Source of the DNA: JBGSYJ01 sp041748075
Lineage (GTDB): Bacteria > Acidobacteriota > Thermoanaerobaculia > Gp7-AA8
Direction of reading: 5' to 3'
Assembly: GCA_041748075.1 (NCBI GenBank)
Contig: JBGTDX010000113.1
Coordinates: 1 to 26,275, forward strand
Length of the DNA: 26,275 bases
Both the position numbers and the translations under genes were made by a program. Numbering within the stretch: position 1 is the first letter of the stretch; each line of letters opens with the position of its first letter. This document shows, piece after piece, positions 20,289 through 26,275 of this stretch. The notes under the pieces were generated by a model. That model was given only the letters and a program-made list of their open reading frames with translations. It was not told the origin of the DNA and made no database searches.

Positions 20289-20977
20289 GCATGGGCGCGA
20301 CATCCGGCGAAGATACTTCTGAAAAATCGCGCGTGAATGCCGCGTACCGGCAGATCAAGGAGCGGATTCTCAACAACGTCTACCCACCTGGCTTTCAGTC
20401 GCTCGAGATGGATCTCGCGCGCGAGCTCGGGATGAGCAGGACACCCGTGCGCGAGGCTCTGATCCTTCTCGCGAATGAGGGATTGATCGAGGTGATACCG
20501 CGGCGGGGAATGCGCGTGGTCCCGCTCTCTCAGGCGGACATGACGGAGATCTACCAGGTCCTCACTGCGCTCGAGACGATGGCGGTCGAGCTGACTGCAC
20601 GCCGGTTGCCCTCCGAGGAAGAGCTCGCGCCGATGAGGGAAGCTCTGGAGGATATGGATCGGGCGCTGGAGGCCGATGCCCTCGAAGACTGGGCCGAAGC
20701 GGATGAACGGTACCACCGCTCGATCCTCGAGCTCTGCAACAACGAGCGGCTGGCAACGATGGCGGGGACAGTCATGGATCAGGGGCGACGGGCCCGGATG
20801 ATTACCCTGCGTCTCCGTCCCAAGCCGTGGCAATCGAACATCGAGCATCGGGCCGTCTATGACGCGATTCGAAGCGGGGACTCTGAGACCGCCCGCGATG
20901 TGCACCACCGGCATCGGCTGCGCGCAAGCGAGCTGATCACGGCGGTCCTGAGCCAGTACCGTCTCTCCACCCTCTGA
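20285..20977 (+). CDS. GntR-family regulator with FCD domain
   Basis: 230 residues from GTG 20285, which overlaps the lactonase stop; ATG 20291 is an alternative. The winged helix is QIKERILNNVYPPGFQSLEM, then ELGMSRTPVREALILLANEG and LIEVIPRRGMRVV. The C-terminal FCD domain holds the helix with ERYHRSILELCNN, EHRAVYDAIRSGD and ARDVHHRHRLRAS, whose His and Asp residues typically bind a metal and the acidic ligand. Members respond to sugar acids or other carboxylates and usually repress. Likely sites are the palindrome at 20993-21016 and the half-site between otnK and the lactonase gene. Confidence 0.9.
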   Translation: MSMGATSGEDTSEKSRVNAAYRQIKERILNNVYPPGFQSLEMDLARELGMSRTPVREALILLANEGLIEVIPRRGMRVVPLSQADMTEIYQVLTALETMAVELTARRLPSEEELAPMREALEDMDRALEADALEDWAEADERYHRSILELCNNERLATMAGTVMDQGRRARMITLRLRPKPWQSNIEHRAVYDAIRSGDSETARDVHHRHRLRASELITAVLSQYRLSTL

Positions 20978-20987
20978 AGGTGCGGGG

Positions 20988-21016
20988 TTGACAACGTATG
21001 CATAAACGCATACGTT
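20988..21016 (+). promoter_or_regulatory. TonB-receptor promoter with GntR operator palindrome
   Basis: TTGACA (20988-20993) is a perfect -35. A -10-like TACGTT lies 17 bases later. Overlapping both is the inverted repeat AACGTATGC (20993-21001) / GCATACGTT (21008-21016), with a six-base spacer. A repressor bound here would block RNA polymerase. The site lies 11 bases after the GntR stop. Confidence 0.65.
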
Positions 21017-21050
21017 ATAGATACCGCGTCCAAGAATAAGGGGGTACTGC

Positions 21051-23396
21051 ATGACCCGTAATCCGGCTCCGGCTCGTCTCCTCGCCATCGTTCTGCTCGC
21101 TGGCACTTCCGTTCTCTTCGCTCAGAACAGCGAGCCTCCGCAGCCCTCCGCACCGGCTGTCGAAGCCGAGTCTCAGGAGCCCGCGGCGAGCGATGAGGAG
21201 GAAACGCCCGCTCCAAGAGACGTGATGTCGCTCGTCATCGACGTTCCCGCGGATACCGGTTACTGGGCGGAGACCTCAGCGAGCGCTACGAGGTTGAGCG
21301 TGCCGCTCGACGAGGTGCCTGTGAACGTTCAGGTGGTCACGAAAGAAGTGCTCGAAGATTTTCAGCTCACTTCCCAGCGTGACGCCCTGCAGTTTCATGC
21401 AGCCGTCGATGACAAGCGTGTCAGGGGCTTCGACACGAGTGAGTTTTTCAGGAACGGATTCATCCATCTCAGCGACGTTCCGGGTTACACGATTCAGAGG
21501 ATGGAGATCATCCGCGGCGCGACTGCGGTTCTCAATGGTCCTGTCACCCCCGGCGGCGCCGTGAACATGATCACCAAGCAGGCCAATCCGGGCAACACGG
21601 CGATCCGGATCGGGAGCTACTGGGGCGTCAGCGGTGACGACCGCGACAACAGAGGCGTCAATGTCGACCTCAATCTGGGCAGCCTCGGGCCGCAGCGCGA
21701 CTGGGGCTCGATGGCGGCGCTTCGCCTCGTCGGCGGCTTTCAGGACGACACGGGCTTCGCGACGAGAGTCGACAATGAATCAATCGGAGCTCTCGCATCC
21801 CTTCGCGTGCAGCCGTTCCAGAATACCCATGTCGCCCTCGAGTACTACCAGTACGAGATCAACACCGATCGGACGGATCGTCCGATGGCGATCGAGCTCA
21901 CGATCCCGGGCTCGCAGCCCGGCACCGAGATACCGCTCGCTCTCGCATACGGGGTCGACCCGCGCTCGACATGGTTCGGCAGCACGACGGACATCGAGGA
22001 GTCGCTCAACGACTACGCACTGCATTTCACCCAGTTTTTCAGCGAGCGATTTTTCGCAGATTTCCGATTCAACAGGCACGAACGCGACTTCGTGTTCGGC
22101 CCCGGCAACAGACCGCGGATCGATATTTTCTATCCGCTGATTCTCCGGTCGGGCGCGCCTGCGGGATCATCGAATCCCGCCGACTACCAGATCAGGCGAC
22201 TCACTGAGAATCTCGATCTGATCAATGATATCGATCAGATCTCCACGATCTTCAGCTTTCTGCCGGGCTGGGGTGGCGGACAACTGGATCATCGGTTCGT
22301 CGTCGGCTTCGACACGTACGATCAGGACCAGGACCTGAAAATCGCGCGGCCACGCGCAGCGAATCAGACCAGCGGCTTCTTCTTCGAGTTCTTCGATCCC
22401 GCGCAGGTCGACAGCGACAACCTGGACTTCAACCGCAACAATGTCGCGCTCAACTTTATCACGGTGGTGAACCGCGCCCGCGTCATTGAGCAGCGGAACG
22501 CATTCGTCAACTATCACGGAACGCTGCTGTCAGGACGGCTGCACGTGCTGCTCGGCCTGTACAACAGCGACATCACGATCATAGATACGAACCTGCTCGC
22601 CGCGGTCCCGAGTCCAAACACCGTTGCTGACAGCGACGAGCTCCTGCCCCAGGCCGGCTTCGTCTACGCAGTCAACGGCAGACTGGGACTTTACGTGAAC
22701 TACTCGGAGTCGCAGCTTCCCGACCTCAATAATCCCGACTTCAGCGTTGCACCTCCCGTTCGTCTCGGGGAGCAATGGGAAGTGGGTACGAAACTCAACC
22801 TGTTCGGCGGGAAGGTCGACGGCAACATCGGAGCGTTCTGGATCGACGAAGAGCTGTTCGGCGAAACGACGCGGAGTGCCGAGGCGCAGGGGTTTGAAAT
22901 CGACGCGTCCATACGTCCGACTCCGAACGTGAATATGGTTCTCAGCTACGCGTATGCCGACACGAAGGTCACCGCAAGCTCGAATGCGAGCCAGATCGGC
23001 GATCCGCTCGTCGATGAGATTCCGCACAAGGCTGCACTCTGGGCCAGGTACGAACTGCCTCGGCTGGCGCAGGGATTCTCCGTCGGTGGAGCGGTGGTGT
23101 GGACCGGTGAGCGTGTACGTCCGACCGCGGCAGCGTCGCAGATCGCGAAGAAGCTCAACGGCCGCGTGCTGCGGTACGAGCCGGAGACGCGCGTCGATCT
23201 CTTCGCGAACTATCATCTCCCGACGCGAAGCGGCACGTACGAGCTTGCGTTGAATCTGAGGAACCTCACGCGCGAGGCCAACATCAGCAACACGGTTCCG
23301 CGCGTTCCGCTTCAGGGTGGAGTCAGGGCGGACGGCAGTCCGTATGTGTTCGACGGAGACCGCGAGATCATGCTCGGGGTGACATTCACGCGGTGA
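21051..23396 (+). CDS. TonB-dependent outer-membrane receptor
   Basis: 781 residues. The signal peptide is MTRNPAPARLLAIVLLAGTS VLFA with cleavage near residue 24-25, followed by a Pro/Glu-rich linker. The plug domain has VPVNVQVVTKEVLEDFQLTS, VRGFDTSEFFRNGF and IQRMEIIRGATAVLNGPVTP, then GGAVNMITKQ, the typical siderophore-receptor plug ending. The rest is a 22-strand barrel rich in alternating aromatic strands, ending REIMLGVTFTR. The sequence is closest in style to siderophore receptors, but the shared GntR operator and location suggest carbohydrate or sugar-acid uptake. The substrate is unproven. Confidence 0.9.
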   Translation: MTRNPAPARLLAIVLLAGTSVLFAQNSEPPQPSAPAVEAESQEPAASDEEETPAPRDVMSLVIDVPADTGYWAETSASATRLSVPLDEVPVNVQVVTKEVLEDFQLTSQRDALQFHAAVDDKRVRGFDTSEFFRNGFIHLSDVPGYTIQRMEIIRGATAVLNGPVTPGGAVNMITKQANPGNTAIRIGSYWGVSGDDRDNRGVNVDLNLGSLGPQRDWGSMAALRLVGGFQDDTGFATRVDNESIGALASLRVQPFQNTHVALEYYQYEINTDRTDRPMAIELTIPGSQPGTEIPLALAYGVDPRSTWFGSTTDIEESLNDYALHFTQFFSERFFADFRFNRHERDFVFGPGNRPRIDIFYPLILRSGAPAGSSNPADYQIRRLTENLDLINDIDQISTIFSFLPGWGGGQLDHRFVVGFDTYDQDQDLKIARPRAANQTSGFFFEFFDPAQVDSDNLDFNRNNVALNFITVVNRARVIEQRNAFVNYHGTLLSGRLHVLLGLYNSDITIIDTNLLAAVPSPNTVADSDELLPQAGFVYAVNGRLGLYVNYSESQLPDLNNPDFSVAPPVRLGEQWEVGTKLNLFGGKVDGNIGAFWIDEELFGETTRSAEAQGFEIDASIRPTPNVNMVLSYAYADTKVTASSNASQIGDPLVDEIPHKAALWARYELPRLAQGFSVGGAVVWTGERVRPTAAASQIAKKLNGRVLRYEPETRVDLFANYHLPTRSGTYELALNLRNLTREANISNTVPRVPLQGGVRADGSPYVFDGDREIMLGVTFTR

Positions 23397-23415
23397 GGTC
23401 TTCGCTATAGTTCCT

Positions 23416-23450
23416 TCCCCTCTCCCGGCGGGAGAGGGGTCAGGGGTGCG
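23416..23450. repeat. Palindromic repeat C
   Basis: CCCCTCTCCCGGCGGGAGAG, then GGGTCAGGGGTGCGGGC. It lies 20 bases after the TonB-receptor stop, where it could serve as a transcription stop, though it lacks a T-run. Confidence 0.8.
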
Positions 23451-23485
23451 GGCACTAACTTAGATGTAGTCTGCCCAAACGAAGC

Positions 23486-23579
23486 AATGTTGAATGTTGA
23501 AATTGTGAATTTTGAATGTTGAATGAAGACCGGGTGCCCAATTCAACATTCAAAATTCACAACTTCGACATTCAACATT
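23486..23579. repeat. AT-rich inverted repeat E, 39-bp arms
   Basis: The left arm 23486-23524 (AATGTTGAATGTTGAAATTG then TGAATTTTGAATGTTGAAT) pairs with the right arm 23540-23579 with about two mismatches, around a 15-base loop containing GAAGACCGG. Inside each arm AATGTTGAA is itself repeated. A single arm occurs at 8206-8261. Base composition is far more AT-rich than its surroundings. Confidence 0.85.
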
Positions 23580-23599
23580 CGGTTTCCTCTCCGGAGAGG

Positions 23600-23706
23600 C
23601 TGCAAGCCCCCAACGCCCCTCTCCCGGCGCGCGATGATCGGAAGTCCATACCTTCAGCGCGGATGACGCGCGCCACCCTCTCCCCGACTTCGCGGGGAGA
23701 GGGGGA
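23600..23706 (-). repeat. Composite repeat F, reverse orientation
   Basis: This is the reverse complement of 12553-12660: GCAAGCCC, CCCCTCTCCCGGCGCGCGA, a variable middle, CGCGCGCCACCCTC and TCCCCGACTTCGCGGGGAGA. The hairpins at both ends are conserved, while the middle differs. Confidence 0.75.
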
Positions 23707-23799
23707 GACGCACCACTCGGATGGTCGGCCGGCGGTGGGATTCGCTCAGCGAATGTCTCGGTTGATTGTAGCCTGCTGAGGATGACAGGGGTCGTGGTG

Positions 23800-23857
23800 C
23801 CAGGTGTCGTACGTCGTTACGATGCGGAAGAGGCAGGGCCTCGGAAGGCCCTGCCAC
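23800..23857 (+). repeat. Dispersed repeat A, full copy
   Basis: CCAGGTGTCGTACGTCGTTA, CGATGCGGAAGAGGCAGGGC, then CTCGGAAGGCCCTGCCAC. It matches 11897-11954 closely, including the terminal hairpin GGCAGGGCC/GGCCCTGCC. It lies nine bases from the end of the collagen-like gene. Confidence 0.8.
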
Positions 23858-23865
23858 ATGCGCGG

Positions 23866-25695
23866 CTACTGCAGCTTTGTGATCACGAGGTGGGCGGATA
23901 CTGGGTGCGTTCCTCCCGCTATCGGTTGAATCGTGAGGGCACTGATGTTACCGCTGGGATTGAGGAGCTGCAGAATGTCCCCGCTAGCGACCGTGATGAG
24001 CGATACACCAACGATCTGGGTCGTCCCCGCTGCGCGGCCTACGACGCTATTCGCAAGCTCGACGCCGTTGAGACTCAGTACGAGCTGTCCCCCTTCGGTC
24101 ACCGAAACCTGAAACTGAATCATGTACGTTCCGGCACCGGTAAACTCGAACGATGACGCGGACCTGCGGAAGATGGTGCCGCTGTTCGGACCATCGTTAG
24201 GGAATTCGACGGCTCCGCCCACAGGTACTGTTGCCGCGTTGTCCGACGGCATCAGTGCGTAGAAATCTGCGAACTGTGTGATGCCCGTTTCTCCGGTTGC
24301 ACCCGTCGCACCGGTTGCTCCGGTCGCACCGGTGGCACCAGTGGCTCCGGTGGCACCAGTTACACCGTTTGCACCCACATCACCAGTAGGTCCGGTCGGT
24401 CCGGTTGCACCCACATCACCAGTCGCTCCGGTCGCACCGGTCAAACCGACATCTCCAGTTGCACCGGTTGCACCGGTAAATCCTGTTGCGCCTGTGATTC
24501 CCTGGATTCCCTGAATGCCAGAGGGTCCCATCTCACCGGTGGGTCCTGTTGCACCAATCGAACCGGTGTCACCGGTAGATCCGGTAGCACCAGGCGCACC
24601 GTCGGCTCCCGTAAGTCCAGTGGCGCCTGTCACTCCCTGGATTCCCTGGATGCCAGTCGCTCCCGTTGCACCAGCCGGACCGACTGCTCCTGTCGGGCCG
24701 ATGAGTCCGACGGCTCCGGTTGCGCCGGTTGGGCCTGCGGGTCCCGTGGCACCCACATCACCTTGCGGACCCTGAGGTCCCTCTGCACCGGATACATCTG
24801 CAGCGCTGATGGTCAGCGCGTTTCCGTTCGACGTGATGGAGACATTCTGTCCGGCGTTGATCGTCACATCGCCCATCAGTCCGTTGATGGTCGACACCAG
24901 AGGCATGTCTGTTCCGAGAATGCTGTCGCGGAAACTCATCGCGAAGCCTGTCGCGTCCTGGCTTTCGTTCGCAACGAGCGATCCGGCGATGATCAGTTTT
25001 CCATCGCCCGAGCCCACTGTTGCGCGAATCTGCCCTCCGGAGATCAGTCCACCCGGTGCGATCTCCGCAACGTTGACGAGCAGCTGCTCGTATCCGCGAA
25101 GTCCGTAGTCTCGGCTCGCGATCACAGAGCCGAGCCCATCGAGCAGTTCGATGTGCGCGGTGATCGGAGTGCCTGAAGCTTCGACCATGAAGAGGTTGTA
25201 GCGGAAGTCTGCGTTCTGGCTGACGCCCTGAAGCAGGGCCAGCTGCTCCTGACCGATCGCGAAGCTCACCGGAACGCCGGCGAATCCCGCACCCTGCGTA
25301 TCGCTGAGCGTCGAGCCGGGCGTCTGGTTGAAAATGCGCGCGGCCACGAGGACCGGCTCCGAACTGCGGAAGCGGATCGCCCCGAGCACTCCGGATAGGT
25401 TGAATAGATCTTCGGTGATGTTCTCGTAGGTCTTCGATTGATACGGCTGGAGCGTATCAGTCACCGTCATCGGATTGACATTCGGCAAGCCCGAGGCGAG
25501 AAACTCCATCTGGATGTCGACGGCAAAGTCCGATGGATTGCTGATCCACACGGTCGTGTAGAACTGGCTGCCGTTGGCGCCGCTGACTCTCCCGGCCGCC
25601 GGAAGGATGATGTCGGTTCCGGCGAACGCGCCGAAGAGAGGTACAGAGGCGAGAATCGCCGTCAGGATGATCAGACATCGGGAAACTGCACGCAT
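23866..25695 (-). CDS. Secreted collagen-like protein with BclA-like C-terminal domain
   Basis: 609 residues with a ribosome-binding site (AGGAG) ahead of ATG 25695. Residues 1-25 form a signal peptide. Residues 26-270 form a beta-rich domain beginning GTDIILPAAGRVSGANGSQF and YTTVWISNPSDFAVDI. A linker NGLMGDVTINAGQNVSITSN leads to about 170 residues (303-472) of Gly-X-Y repeats, mostly GAT, GPT and GDV, with several GIQGIQG units. The final 136 residues (FADFYALMPSDNAATVPVGG, then GPNSGT, FQVSVTEGGQLVLSLNGVEL, PVSAHLVITKL) match the trimeric TNF/C1q-like C-terminal domain of Bacillus/Clostridium BclA-type spore proteins. It probably forms a trimeric surface fibre. The DNA of the Gly-X-Y part is itself a tandem nine-base-type repeat and may vary in length. 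Confidence 0.9.
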   Translation of the reverse strand: MRAVSRCLIILTAILASVPLFGAFAGTDIILPAAGRVSGANGSQFYTTVWISNPSDFAVDIQMEFLASGLPNVNPMTVTDTLQPYQSKTYENITEDLFNLSGVLGAIRFRSSEPVLVAARIFNQTPGSTLSDTQGAGFAGVPVSFAIGQEQLALLQGVSQNADFRYNLFMVEASGTPITAHIELLDGLGSVIASRDYGLRGYEQLLVNVAEIAPGGLISGGQIRATVGSGDGKLIIAGSLVANESQDATGFAMSFRDSILGTDMPLVSTINGLMGDVTINAGQNVSITSNGNALTISAADVSGAEGPQGPQGDVGATGPAGPTGATGAVGLIGPTGAVGPAGATGATGIQGIQGVTGATGLTGADGAPGATGSTGDTGSIGATGPTGEMGPSGIQGIQGITGATGFTGATGATGDVGLTGATGATGDVGATGPTGPTGDVGANGVTGATGATGATGATGATGATGATGETGITQFADFYALMPSDNAATVPVGGAVEFPNDGPNSGTIFRRSASSFEFTGAGTYMIQFQVSVTEGGQLVLSLNGVELANSVVGRAAGTTQIVGVSLITVASGDILQLLNPSGNISALTIQPIAGGTHPVSAHLVITKLQ

Positions 25696-25873
25696 TTCGG
25701 ACTCCTTTTATGGATGGGGCTGAGGGGGTGGGGCTTTTTGGGGAGACGAAGTTCAGTGGGACACGCCCGGCTCTTGGAGGTTCGCTTCCGTCGCGGAAGC
25801 TTCTCTGGTGATCCAGGTCACGACTCGCCGGTGTGAGGGACTTATATTCACTACATACCGGAGGTGATTTGTG

Positions 25874-26065
25874 GTGAAGAAAAAATACACTCGGAACAGT
25901 GAGCCGGTCGGTGAGGAGCTCTCGAACGAGACGCTCGAGAAGGTTCGTGGCGGTGCGTCTCCCCAGCCGGATGATCAGGTGCTCGTTTCGTTCGAGCAGG
26001 GAGATCTGAAGTCGCCTGTGATCATCGGCGGGCTGTGGAACGGGAAGACGAAGACGCCGAGGTGA
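25874..26065 (+). CDS. Double-glycine leader fused to a baseplate-spike (gpV/VgrG-like) fragment
   Basis: 63 residues from GTG 25874 (six bases after GGAGGTGA; GTG 25871, one codon earlier, is closer to the site). The first 27 residues, VKKKYTRNSEPVGEELSNET then LEKVRGG, form a typical double-glycine leader (basic start, 'ELS.etLekV.GG'). The remaining 36, ASPQPDDQVLVSFEQGDLKS then PVIIGGLWNGKTKTPR, strongly resemble the segment 'DEVLVAFEHGD..rPyviG.LWNGkdkp' of phage gpV, VgrG and contractile-injection spike proteins. A leader cut after Gly-Gly would release a 36-residue peptide. No transporter, modifying enzyme or full gpV gene is present nearby. Both family resemblances are from memory. 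Confidence 0.65.
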   Translation: MKKKYTRNSEPVGEELSNETLEKVRGGASPQPDDQVLVSFEQGDLKSPVIIGGLWNGKTKTPR

Positions 26066-26128
26066 TTTGGCGGAGTTGTCTTTCTGAGCTCGATTGACTT
26101 GACAGTCATAGTTCGCAAATGACCGAGC

Positions 26129-26270
26129 TGTCATCCCGAGCCTGGTTGTGTGGGTGGGAGGGGCGAGGGATCTCCGGCGATGGTACATAGGTGCCTATCG
26201 GCTTGCGCCACCACGCTGGCCCTTCCACAAATCACGAATGTACTACCGCCGGAGATCCCTCGGTACGACA
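26129..26270. repeat. Palindromic repeat D variant (TGTCATCCCGAG type)
   Basis: TGTCATCCCGAG opens the element. A perfect 16-base pair of arms lies inside: CGAGGGATCTCCGGCG (26164-26179) and CGCCGGAGATCCCTCG (26247-26262), ending GTACGACA. It is related to the element at 1511-1596 (TGTCATCCTGAGC). The rest of 26066-26275 shows no gene. Confidence 0.75.
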
Positions 26271-26275
26271 CGAAG

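Noticed and set aside
20099..21106. 335-residue minus-strand frame opposite the GntR gene and promoter
   Set aside because: It runs antisense to GntR and across the promoter and operator palindrome. It has no domain and atypical composition.
24278..24775. Pro/Val-Ala-Pro repeat frames on the plus strand
   Set aside because: They are the antisense shadow of the Gly-X-Y collagen repeat, and have no ribosome-binding site or independent signal peptide.
24204..24800. Tandem nine-base repeats as a separate satellite
   Set aside because: The periodicity is explained by the Gly-X-Y codons of the collagen-like protein, so it was not listed as an independent repeat feature.

Overview
The window looks like a chromosomal accessory region of a GC-rich Gram-negative bacterium. 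A TonB-dependent outer-membrane receptor implies an outer membrane. The repeat families, the many VapBC-type modules and the secreted-protein N-terminus suggest Acidobacteriota or a similar phylum, but no taxonomic marker gene is present, so this is an inference of low confidence. No rRNA, tRNA or CRISPR array was seen.

Region 1 (1-3520) begins with the 3' part of a TetR regulator and continues as an island of toxin-antitoxin modules: DUF433/DUF5615, an MNT nucleotidyltransferase with a truncated HEPN partner, ParE with a truncated antitoxin, and AbrB/VapC. It also holds a decayed HNH-nuclease tail. Several of the broken genes stop exactly at short palindromic repeats. Region 2 (3521-7545) has a dispersed repeat, an apparently ORF-less group II intron of about 560 bp, and a tightly overlapping three-gene operon on the minus strand: a GHKL ATPase and two uncharacterised proteins. 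This operon is a candidate defence module. Region 3 (7546-14400) mixes gene fragments, small zinc-ribbon proteins, a nucleotidyltransferase plus small partner, a SEC-C protein, a UPF0158-nucleotidyltransferase fusion, a second AbrB/VapC pair and dense repeats. It ends in a 42-residue peptide gene with a double-glycine motif and a clean terminator.

Region 4 (14404-23396) is a coherent carbon-catabolic locus. On the minus strand lie otnK, otnC, an ABM-domain protein, an isopropylmalate/tartrate-dehydrogenase-like enzyme and a sodium:solute symporter, each overlapping the next by four bases. Divergent from them are an SMP-30 lactonase and a GntR/FCD regulator, followed by a TonB receptor whose promoter carries a strong palindrome. 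A sugar lactone or four-carbon acid would be taken up, the lactone opened, the acid oxidised, phosphorylated by OtnK and decarboxylated by OtnC to dihydroxyacetone phosphate, under GntR control. The usual LtnD dehydrogenase and OtnI isomerase are absent.

Region 5 (23397-26275) holds more palindromic repeats, a secreted collagen-like protein whose C-terminus resembles the BclA domain of Firmicutes spores, and a short gene joining a double-glycine leader to a fragment resembling the phage baseplate spike / VgrG protein. That last gene is the most unusual object in the window.
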